DNA of 20,284 nucleotides from JAAKFL01 sp964629645 (GTDB lineage Bacteria; Chlamydiota; Chlamydiia; Chlamydiales; SLFE01): contig CAZVSU010000047.1 in the NCBI GenBank assembly GCA_964629645.1, positions 1 through 20,284 on the forward strand, read 5' to 3'. Of the stretch, positions 1 to 5,767 are shown piece by piece; the stretch's first letter is position 1; every line of letters starts with the position of its first letter. A program made the translations under genes and the position numbers. The notes below the pieces were generated by a model that worked only from the letters and a program-made list of their open reading frames with translations, did no database searches and had not been told where the DNA came from.

Positions 1-29
1 TTGAAAAAATTGTACCCGGTGGTATAAGT

Positions 30-54
30 AAAAACTTTGTTAACTAAGTACTAG
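30..54. repeat. Half-copy of the contig-end palindromic repeat
   Basis: This 25-base AT-rich stretch matches the reverse complement of 20233-20257 with a single mismatch, and its last 21 bases (34-54) match 20216-20236 in direct orientation with one mismatch. The right-hand copy is a full palindrome; here only one arm plus the central CTAG is present and the sequence after 54 is unrelated. It looks like one end of a dispersed repeat, such as a terminal inverted repeat or a REP/MITE-like unit. No transposase gene lies beside it. The match is read directly; the class of element is inferred. Confidence 0.6.
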
Positions 55-99
55 GGGACGTCTTCAAATTTGGAATCAACTTAATTTGAGTTCTTTTCC

Positions 100-1407
100 C
101 TAAGCCACCCTGTGATGAATCTGCTCCAGAAAACCCTCCGGAAAAAGCTCGCGAGCGTGGATCACTTTGCCTTCAAATTCGAAGTGTTCTTCAGCGTGAT
201 TTTCAATGGCATCGATAATGGGTGACAGCTGTTCTTTTGGCGTTGCGATAAAATGAATGCCGTTGACGCCGCACTCTTCTGCATGATATTTCAATGTATT
301 TTGGTAAATGAGGGCAAGCATGCTCACATCCAAAAGGGATTCGGTGTTGACCTTTCCGTGTGTCAGTCCCATTAAGAGGATGGAAATTTTTTTGAGAAGC
401 TCCGCCTCCGGCCAAAGAAAAGTGATCACCTCTTCACGCTCGATCCCTTCAAAGGCCAAAGGCATAAAAGATTCTCCGGCAGTCCCCGGCAAAAGCTCCA
501 TGTGGTAGAGGCGGTGATAAACGGAGTAGATAAAAAGCTTCATTGCAAAGGTCAAATAGGGAATTTCAAAGCTTTGATTGTCTCTGAAAATCGCGTCGGG
601 GAAGGTCCCCTGATGTACAATTTCCCCTTTTATTTTGAAGAAACCGTCGACCCACTTCCAAATCGTTTCCATAGGCCGTCCAAACTTAAGGTGAATCACA
701 GGCCGAAGCTTTTGCTTAAGATCGGAAACGGGATGATCTCGGTCGAGGTCAAAGAGCGTTTCAAATGCTGTCATCAGAAATAAAAAATCTTCCGGTTCAA
801 ACAGTTCATCCACAACATCGCTGCCCGAGCCCAAAAGATTTCTAAATTTGTCGTGAAAACAGTGGATGAAGTAGCGGATCGAGCGGATGATACGGCGCGA
901 TTCGCAGGGATTGCAAGGCCCTAGTTCTTGATAAGAGGAGGAAAGAAGCTGCCCTAAAGCTTCAGACATCGCGCTTTCGGTCAACGAGATTTCCATGCGT
1001 TCTCGCAAAGGCAGCTGCAGCGCTTTCAGAGACTGGATATTCGCAGGGTCTTTCGTTTTTTCCGGCGATGTCGGAACGTACTGAGTCAGCGAACCGAGTT
1101 CCGGAGGCTTTGCATTGTGATAGAGATCCTTGTAAGTCGATGAAAAATAAAGAAGATAGACCGCATCGACAATCAAATCTGCGACACACTCTTTGGGAAT
1201 ATCGGGATCGACACAAACTGATGTGCCTCTATTTGCGTCAGGAGAGTGGTTCAGATACTTCCGCATCTCTTCGCGCGCATCCTCATCTATGCCGTGATCG
1301 AAGTGACTCGAGGGATAAAAACGAATCGGGCCTAAGCCGAGAGGTTTTGGCTCTTTGAGAATCAGATACGGTAGACATAAATAAGGGCGATAGGGGCGGC
1401 CGGGCAT
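100..1407 (-). CDS. Uncharacterised protein with HEPN-like C-terminal segment
   Basis: A 435-residue protein of unknown function. The start at 1407 is supported by AAGGAGG four to five bases upstream. The N-terminal part has no motif I recognise. From about residue 195 the pattern is helical and resembles the Apea-like HEPN family: a hydrophobic helix with a glutamate (LFLMTAFETLF), then FFKIKGEIVHQG at about 256-267, which fits the family's typical Y-x-x-R-S-x-x-x-H-G signature. In HEPN RNases the catalytic pair is R-x4-6-H; here His265 is present but Lys258/Lys260 stand where the arginine would be, so nuclease activity is doubtful. No signal peptide or membrane segment is seen, suggesting a cytoplasmic protein. 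It is divergent from the omc cluster and has no operon partner in view. The HEPN assignment is by pattern only and is tentative. Confidence 0.75.
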   Translation of the reverse strand: MPGRPYRPYLCLPYLILKEPKPLGLGPIRFYPSSHFDHGIDEDAREEMRKYLNHSPDANRGTSVCVDPDIPKECVADLIVDAVYLLYFSSTYKDLYHNAKPPELGSLTQYVPTSPEKTKDPANIQSLKALQLPLRERMEISLTESAMSEALGQLLSSSYQELGPCNPCESRRIIRSIRYFIHCFHDKFRNLLGSGSDVVDELFEPEDFLFLMTAFETLFDLDRDHPVSDLKQKLRPVIHLKFGRPMETIWKWVDGFFKIKGEIVHQGTFPDAIFRDNQSFEIPYLTFAMKLFIYSVYHRLYHMELLPGTAGESFMPLAFEGIEREEVITFLWPEAELLKKISILLMGLTHGKVNTESLLDVSMLALIYQNTLKYHAEECGVNGIHFIATPKEQLSPIIDAIENHAEEHFEFEGKVIHARELFPEGFLEQIHHRVA

Positions 1408-1410
1408 AAA

Positions 1411-1467
1411 ACCTCCTTGTCTTATCGCAAAATTTACGCAATTAGCGTGCCATAAAAAAAAGGAGGT
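1411..1467 (-). promoter_or_regulatory. Possible SD-sequestering leader of the 100-1407 gene
   Basis: On the minus strand the ribosome-binding site is AAGGAGGT (1418-1411). About 41 bases further upstream the leader contains its exact complement ACCTCCTT (1467-1460), so an mRNA starting upstream of 1467 could pair the two over 8 bp and hide the ribosome site. The complementarity is read directly; a regulatory role is inferred and the long AT-rich loop would make the structure only moderately stable. Confidence 0.3.
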
Positions 1468-1652
1468 ATAGCAAAAAAAAACGGAGAAAAAGCCAAAAAA
1501 AACGATTTTTTTCTCATTTGTCGCGATTTTGCAACAAATTGCTCATCAGAGACTTGTGAAAAATAACTCAAAAAATCCGATTTTTTTTGAAAAAACATGT
1601 GGATGAATTATTTCTTAACCCTTATCTAGAGAGGGTAAAACCCCCTTTGGCA

Positions 1653-1674
1653 TTTCTTCGAAATTTCGGAGAAA
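1653..1674. promoter_or_regulatory. 22-bp palindrome upstream of omcA (candidate operator)
   Basis: TTTCTTCGAAATTTCGGAGA plus AA reads the same on both strands apart from one T-G position. It lies 54 bases before the first omcA-like start codon. With no loop bases it is better suited to binding a dimeric protein than to forming an RNA hairpin, though a hairpin in the leader is possible. The omcAB genes of Chlamydia are expressed late in development, so a binding site here is plausible, but no regulator is identified. Confidence 0.4.
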
Positions 1675-1728
1675 ACACAAATGAAATCGGGGGAAAGAGG
1701 TTCCAACCTAAACAAATAGGAGTTTGTT

Positions 1729-1941
1729 ATGAAAAAGGCACTAACTTTAGTCTCTTCTCTAGTGGCTTTGAGCGCTGTAGCGGTTATGCTGACAGGATGC
1801 GGCTGCTGCGATCCATGTGATCCATGTTGCCCTCCAAAGTGCTGCCCACAGCCTTGCCCACAGCCATGCCCACCATGCCCACAGCCTGTATGCCCTGAGC
1901 CTAAGTGCTGCCCAGAGCCACAGTGCTGCCCACGCTACTAA
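1729..1941 (+). CDS. omcA: Small cysteine/proline-rich lipoprotein, OmcA type (copy 1)
   Basis: A 70-residue protein with a lipoprotein signal peptide: MKK, a hydrophobic stretch, then the lipobox LTGC with Cys24 as the predicted lipidated residue. The mature part of 47 residues has 16 cysteines, mostly in CCxP, CPxP and PCP units. Small Cys-rich lipoproteins directly upstream of OmcB are the hallmark of the chlamydial omcA-omcB locus, where they are cross-linked by disulfides in the elementary-body outer membrane. The start is fixed by TAGGAG six to seven bases upstream. It is first in a run of three genes ending at the terminator at 4073-4101. The composition is so biased that similarity to Chlamydia OmcA is mostly by position, lipobox and Cys content rather than alignable sequence. 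Confidence 0.8.
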   Translation: MKKALTLVSSLVALSAVAVMLTGCGCCDPCDPCCPPKCCPQPCPQPCPPCPQPVCPEPKCCPEPQCCPRY

Positions 1942-1974
1942 GCGGGGATAAGGCCTGGTTATAAGGCGTTAAAT

Positions 1975-2000
1975 TGCTGACAGGGAACACCCTGTCAGCA
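1975..2000 (+). promoter_or_regulatory. Intercistronic hairpin between the two omcA-like genes
   Basis: TGCTGACAGGG and CCCTGTCAGCA pair over 11 bp around the loop AACA. No T-run follows, so it is not a standard intrinsic terminator. It lies 34 bases after the stop of copy 1 and 34 bases before the start of copy 2. A 3'-end stabiliser, RNA-processing site or partial attenuator that sets different protein levels would fit. Confidence 0.55.
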
Positions 2001-2033
2001 GCTTCGAGTCAGAAAGTGACGAAGGAGAAGCAC

Positions 2034-2318
2034 ATGAAAAAACAATTGCGAGATGTGAAAAATAGTCTTCTTGGAGCCTCTCTTGCCTTAGCTGCAACGA
2101 GCTGTGGCTCTTATGTCGACAATGCTTGCAACCCGTGCTGTCCTCGAGAAGATTGCGGCTCTCCAGCGCCAAGGCACTGCACCCCAAAGCCGTGCAACCC
2201 TTGCGCCAGTTGCAACTCTTGCTGCGGACCGTGCTGCTGCCCTCAATCGAGGACCTGCGGATACCAACCATTTGACACTTGTACGTCAGGATGGTATTTA
2301 TATTTTGACCCAAGTTAA
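2034..2318 (+). CDS. Small cysteine-rich lipoprotein, OmcA type (copy 2)
   Basis: A 94-residue protein starting at the ATG at 2034, which has AAGGAG six bases upstream; an in-frame start at 1974 would fall inside the hairpin and is rejected. The N-terminus is basic, followed by a hydrophobic stretch and a lipobox-like LAATSC with Cys24. Sixteen cysteines are present, clustered in NPCCP, NPCASC and SCCGPCCCP units. The C-terminal tail after about residue 80 is aromatic (GWYLYFDPS) and lacks cysteine. It lies between the first OmcA-like gene and omcB on the same strand, so it is probably part of the same envelope disulfide network. It shares architecture but little linear sequence with copy 1, so it is either an old duplicate or an analogous protein. 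Confidence 0.75.
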   Translation: MKKQLRDVKNSLLGASLALAATSCGSYVDNACNPCCPREDCGSPAPRHCTPKPCNPCASCNSCCGPCCCPQSRTCGYQPFDTCTSGWYLYFDPS

Positions 2319-2392
2319 ATCTTGGCGGGGTGGGGAAGCTTCTTTTGGAGTCATCCCGAATTGACAATTAATGTGAAGAATTTGTCGGTTTC

Positions 2393-2430
2393 TCTTATCG
2401 CTTTTGAAGTTTGAAGCAGAAGAGATAAGA
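2393..2430 (+). promoter_or_regulatory. Weak stem-loop in the omcB leader
   Basis: TCTTATC (2393-2399) pairs with GATAAGA (2424-2430), and GCTT/AAGC can pair inside the loop. It lies in the 187-base gap before omcB. A second small near-palindrome, ACTTATTGATAAGT, lies at 2471-2484 just before the ribosome site. Both may be chance in AT-rich DNA. Confidence 0.2.
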
Positions 2431-2505
2431 AAAAGTGACAATCCAGCTGTAAAGCAGGACGTCATAACATACTTATTGATAAGTGTTTAAATAAAGGAGA
2501 CACGA

Positions 2506-4044
2506 ATGAAGAAACATTTGGGACTCATAACCTCGATGATTGTGATACTTGCTACGGCCTTGTGCTGGGCTGGTTGCTCAAACTATCAAGGGAATTACTG
2601 CTGTCCTGATCCATGTGTCGAAAACACATGCGATCCTTGTCCGTGTCCTGAACCATGTGACCCATCTCCTAGACAATGTTCATATGGTAACGAAGGACAA
2701 ATTAATTGCGACGGTGTCACTGTAACGGCGACCCAACCGAAGCTTTGCATTCTTGGCGACAACTACGCGCTTGATGTGTGCATTCGTGCTTGCATCGACG
2801 TTTGCCACGTCGAGGTCAATGCGCTATTGCCAGAAGGCGTCACTCTCGTGAGAAGTGAACCGGAAGGTGCTGTACAGAACAACGGTATGATTACGTGGAC
2901 TTTTGACCGCATGATGGCGGGCGATGCCCACGGAAGCCGAGTGATCCTTAGAGCAGATCGCGAAGGGGAACTTTGCATCTGCTTTTGCGTGACCGCAATC
3001 CCGATTCAGTTCTGCTCGGCTCTTTGCGCTAAGCCGATCCTGGAATGCCAAAAGTGTGGACCCGAAGAAGTCGCTCCTTGCGATCCTGTCCATTACACAA
3101 TCACTGTTAAGAATACAGGATCTTGCCCAGCTGAAGATGTGGTCTTAGTGGACAACGTACCGGATGGACTCGAGCACAGCAGCGGCCAGCGCCGTCTGAC
3201 TTGGGACCTCGGCACAATCTGCCCATGCGAATCTAAGACTGTTAATGTTTGCTTCACAGCGACAAAGAGAGGACAAGTTTGCAATACAGTCAACGTGACC
3301 TCTTGCAACGCACACCCAACAAGCTGCCAGTTCTGCACCAACGTCGTTCTCTGCCAGTCTGAAATTGACAAGACAGGACCAAAGGAACGCAAAGTTGGCG
3401 AGAGCGCTGATTACACCATTACAGTCACAAACACAGGGGACAACACATTGCACCAGGTGGTTGTGTGCGACATGGCACCGGCGGCAACATCAATTGTTGA
3501 GGCTCCCGGAGCGTCTGTCAACGGCAATCAAGCTGTTTGGAGATTCGACGAAATGCAGCCCGGCGAAACAAAAAATCTTGGCATCACGCTCACAACATGC
3601 ACACCTGGCTACTTTGTTAACAGGGTGTCTGTTGACAACTGCGAGCGTTGCCGCGATTGCGCCGAGTTCGGAACACGTTGGAAAGGAACACCCGCACTTA
3701 ACGGATGCTTCCAGGATACCAAAGATCCGATCTGCTTAGGCGATTTCAACAGCTACATGCTCCGTGTGACAAACCAAGGTTCTGAGGAAGACACCAACCT
3801 TCGCGTTGTTGTCCGCTTCCCACCAGAGCTTGTTCCGGTCACAACACATGGAGACACTCCAGCAACAATTTCAGGTCAGACCGTTACATTCGATCCGATC
3901 GCAATTGCTGGAGCTAGAGAGTCGTTCTCATTCAGAATTGATGCTCAGGCGAAAGACCGCGGCGACGCGAGAATCAAAGCTGAGATTAGCTCTGATACGA
4001 TCAGAACTCCGATCACTCTCGAAGAGAGCACGATCATCAACTAA
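2506..4044 (+). CDS. omcB: Large cysteine-rich outer membrane protein OmcB
   Basis: A 512-residue envelope protein with about 39 cysteines. It starts with MKK and a hydrophobic signal segment ending WAGC (Cys24), which resembles a lipobox although tryptophan at -3 is unusual. Residues 24-58 are Cys/Pro rich. Then come tandem beta-sandwich repeats of the DUF11 type recognised by VHYTITVKNTG (about 196-206), ADYTITVTNTG (301-311) and the more divergent NSYMLRVTNQG (416-426). Cysteines cover residues 20-410 and are absent from the last 100. In Chlamydia OmcB is a periplasmic or surface component cross-linked in elementary bodies. Start is fixed by AAGGAG six bases upstream. The gene is last before the terminator at 4073-4101. 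Unlike the Chlamydia protein it has almost no basic residues in the N-terminal mature part, where Chlamydia carries a heparin-binding motif. Confidence 0.92.
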   Translation: MKKHLGLITSMIVILATALCWAGCSNYQGNYCCPDPCVENTCDPCPCPEPCDPSPRQCSYGNEGQINCDGVTVTATQPKLCILGDNYALDVCIRACIDVCHVEVNALLPEGVTLVRSEPEGAVQNNGMITWTFDRMMAGDAHGSRVILRADREGELCICFCVTAIPIQFCSALCAKPILECQKCGPEEVAPCDPVHYTITVKNTGSCPAEDVVLVDNVPDGLEHSSGQRRLTWDLGTICPCESKTVNVCFTATKRGQVCNTVNVTSCNAHPTSCQFCTNVVLCQSEIDKTGPKERKVGESADYTITVTNTGDNTLHQVVVCDMAPAATSIVEAPGASVNGNQAVWRFDEMQPGETKNLGITLTTCTPGYFVNRVSVDNCERCRDCAEFGTRWKGTPALNGCFQDTKDPICLGDFNSYMLRVTNQGSEEDTNLRVVVRFPPELVPVTTHGDTPATISGQTVTFDPIAIAGARESFSFRIDAQAKDRGDARIKAEISSDTIRTPITLEESTIIN

Positions 4045-4072
4045 TTCATCGATCTTTCGATGTCTACCTAAG

Positions 4073-4101
4073 AAGCGGCCCGTTGGGGCCGCTTTTTTTT
4101 T
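4073..4101 (+). terminator. Intrinsic terminator after omcB
   Basis: AAGCGGCCC and GGGCCGCTT form a 9-bp GC-rich stem around GTTG, followed by a run of nine T (4093-4101). It lies 28 bases after the omcB stop. No T-run exists on the other strand, so it acts in one direction. Confidence 0.92.
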
Positions 4102-4134
4102 GGTTTAAGAAAACAAGAGTGTCATTGCATTCGC

Positions 4135-4380
4135 TCAAACAGGCTGCGATGACGACTCATTTTCAACGATGCATCGCATGAAAAGAGAGACAATCGTGCC
4201 GACAAAGGTGACTGCCGTGAAACAAAGCAGCGACCCGTGAAAGGGGACATCGAGGAATGCAGAGGTGAAGACCGCTGCAGCAAGATTGGTGATGACCATC
4301 GCCCGATTGATGTCGTCAAAGTCGAACTCATCACAACGATCAGGCTCCCGAAGGTAGGTGGCGAGGACAGCAAAAGTCAT
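4135..4380 (-). CDS. Small hydrophobic protein, unknown
   Basis: An 81-residue open frame whose product has two hydrophobic stretches (about 28-43 and 49-68) between polar ends, compatible with a small two-pass membrane protein. The N-terminus is acidic (DRCDEFDFDD). No ribosome-binding site precedes the ATG and no family is recognised. It lies just downstream of the 4471-4794 gene on the same strand but beyond that gene's terminator, so it would need its own promoter. A second frame over the same bases is less protein-like. Real coding is likely but not certain. Confidence 0.42.
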   Translation of the reverse strand: MTFAVLATYLREPDRCDEFDFDDINRAMVITNLAAAVFTSAFLDVPFHGSLLCFTAVTFVGTIVSLFMRCIVENESSSQPV

Positions 4381-4421
4381 AATTGGGAATCTTAAAAAGA
4401 CGGCAAAAAAATTTCAATTGA

Positions 4422-4445
4422 AAAGGGACTCCAAAGAGTCCCTTT
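4422..4445 (-). terminator. Intrinsic terminator of the 4471-4794 gene
   Basis: AAAGGGACTC and GAGTCCCTTT form a perfect 10-bp stem around a four-base loop. Read on the minus strand it follows the stop codon at 4471 by 25 bases and continues into TTTT and then a further T7 run. A flanking pair CGGCAAAA (4401-4408) / TTTTGCCG (4460-4467) extends the inverted structure. Confidence 0.75.
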
Positions 4446-4470
4446 CGATTTCATATCCGTTTTGCCGTTA

Positions 4471-4794
4471 CTAACTGAAGAAAGAGCTGACTTTTTTCTT
4501 AATTGGATCAAGCATTTGATTCGTCGCCTCTACGATCACGGAGCGGTCGTTCGCTTTGATTGTTTTGTAGGCGAAGTAGGTGACGCCGCTCGCAGCCGCA
4601 AATCCGATGAATGGACCAACAGCGGTTCCTGCGATCATAAAGGGAATTGTCAGGGTAGCGAGCGCTGCAAAAGCGACACTTGCAGTCAAGGCAGCAACAC
4701 GACCGACTGCATAAACAGTTCGCTTGGTGTTGTCATTATTAATCTGATTTTCCAGGTTATTTATTTCATTTTTAAAAGTACTTATAATATCCAT
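4471..4794 (-). CDS. Small membrane protein, unknown
   Basis: A 107-residue protein. I chose the ATG at 4794 because AAGGAG lies eight bases upstream; a GTG at 4803 would sit directly against that ribosome site. The N-terminus is polar and helix-prone (FKNEINNLENQINND), then a long Ala/Gly-rich hydrophobic region (about 28-72) that could hold two transmembrane helices, then a basic tail. No enzyme motif is visible. Two-helix hairpin proteins of this sort are common in Chlamydiae, including inclusion-membrane (Inc) proteins with a bilobed hydrophobic domain, but that is only a possibility here. Monocistronic, with a good terminator at 4422-4445. Confidence 0.65.
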   Translation of the reverse strand: MDIISTFKNEINNLENQINNDNTKRTVYAVGRVAALTASVAFAALATLTIPFMIAGTAVGPFIGFAAASGVTYFAYKTIKANDRSVIVEATNQMLDPIKKKVSSFFS

Positions 4795-4865
4795 TTTGAA
4801 CACTCCTTGTTAACTAATACATTACTCTAACAGTTTAAAATTAAGATTTTATAAAGATGAGCGAT

Positions 4866-5708
4866 TTAGGATCTGAGCTTGCCAACCCAGCCGAGCTTTG
4901 TGCGCAAGGTGGCGAAATAATCGTGGGATTTGAGACAGACCATTTTAAACGTCCGCTCTGAATAGCGGATGGTGAAGACCTCGCCGGTGTTTAAGCTGTG
5001 GATCGAAAAACCGTCGTTGGAGACCTCAACCGGCATGGCTTCATTCAAAAATTGTATTTGTATGTCAGCTTTAGGAGTGATCACGATCGGACGGTTGGAG
5101 ATGGTATGAGCGCTGATCGGAGTGATGACAAGGGCGGGAATACCCGGTTCCAGAATAGGACCTCCGGCAGCAAGGGAATAAGCGGTTGACCCAAGCGGGG
5201 TCGCGACGATAATGCCGTCGGCAGAAAACGTATTCAAATAGTGGCCGTCGACGTGGATGGCGAGATCAATCAGGCTCGGATTCTTGGCTCGATGGACGAC
5301 CATATCGTTCACAGCACAGAACTTGCTTCCTTCCAGAGTCTCGCCTTCGATCATGAGCCGCTCTTGCACTGTGAAGTTTTCGTCTAAAATGTCTTGAAGG
5401 CAGGGATAGACCTCAGACACAGGGATGTCAGCCAAAAAACCGAGACTCCCCAAGTTGACGCCGATGATAGGAGCGTCAAGTTCCGGATGTTTATGGACGA
5501 CTCTCAAGATCGTCCCGTCTCCGCCGAGGGAGATGAGAAAGTCGATTTCACCCGGAGAGACCGAAGAGACTTTTTCGCACTTGAGGAGGTCGGCCTCTTC
5601 GTCTTCGACGACAACGGAGACTCCCTCTTTATGGAGAAATTCCTTAATTCCGACTGCAATATTTCGTGATTGATGCTTCTCGATGTTCGGAAAGAGGGCG
5701 ATCCTCAT
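4866..5708 (-). CDS. nadK: NAD kinase
   Basis: A 280-residue cytoplasmic enzyme that phosphorylates NAD to NADP using ATP or polyphosphate. The family signature GGDGT is at 62-66, followed by IIGVNLGSLGFL; the ND of AVNDMVVHR (134-135) occupies the usual NE/ND position; DGIIVATPLGSTAYSLAAGGP is the conserved C-terminal diphosphate and substrate-binding block. Length is normal for bacterial NadK. The start at 5708 has AAGGAG seven to eight bases upstream. It follows dxs on the same strand and is probably the last gene of the xseA-xseB-dxs-nadK run. In the reading frame that continues after the assembly gap, dxs would overlap the first 65 bases of nadK. Confidence 0.95.
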   Translation of the reverse strand: MRIALFPNIEKHQSRNIAVGIKEFLHKEGVSVVVEDEEADLLKCEKVSSVSPGEIDFLISLGGDGTILRVVHKHPELDAPIIGVNLGSLGFLADIPVSEVYPCLQDILDENFTVQERLMIEGETLEGSKFCAVNDMVVHRAKNPSLIDLAIHVDGHYLNTFSADGIIVATPLGSTAYSLAAGGPILEPGIPALVITPISAHTISNRPIVITPKADIQIQFLNEAMPVEVSNDGFSIHSLNTGEVFTIRYSERTFKMVCLKSHDYFATLRTKLGWVGKLRS

Positions 5709-5767
5709 GGTGGTTCTCCTTCAAATCATTGAATGTAAAGTGCCCAAGAATTTTTTCGGCGATCTGA

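Larger units (their letters stand above)
1408..1728. other. AT-rich intergenic region with A/T tracts
   Basis: This 321-base stretch separates two divergent transcription units. It holds phased A-runs and T-runs (about 1452-1515 and 1569-1596), which would be expected to bend DNA and could form weak all-A/T hairpins. It also holds the two features listed separately (leader complementarity 1411-1467, palindrome 1653-1674). No open reading frame with a ribosome site and no tRNA cloverleaf was found. Neither promoter could be placed with confidence. Confidence 0.6.

Noticed and set aside
1460..1467. Perfect plus-strand Shine-Dalgarno sequence AAGGAGGT
   Set aside because: No start codon or open frame follows within a usable distance; it is better explained as the complement of the minus-strand ribosome site.
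1645..1665. Possible sigma-54 promoter (TTTGGCATTTCTTCGAAA) before omcA
   Set aside because: The -12 element does not match TTGC and the spacing is wrong.
1797..1935. Repeated CCNCAGCC / TGCCCA units that look like a tandem DNA repeat
   Set aside because: They follow from the Cys-Pro repeats of the lipoprotein; unit length is irregular, so it is neither a CRISPR array nor a simple satellite.
2361..2366. Perfect -35 hexamer TTGACA upstream of omcB
   Set aside because: No acceptable -10 box lies 16-18 bases downstream (the bases there read GTCGGT), so I did not call a promoter.
1969..2367. 132-codon open frame opposite the second omcA-like gene
   Set aside because: Antisense to a gene with signal peptide, lipobox and ribosome site; starts and ends without signals.
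3093..3453. Two open frames of about 100 codons opposite omcB
   Set aside because: Shadows produced by the omcB codon pattern; no ribosome sites.
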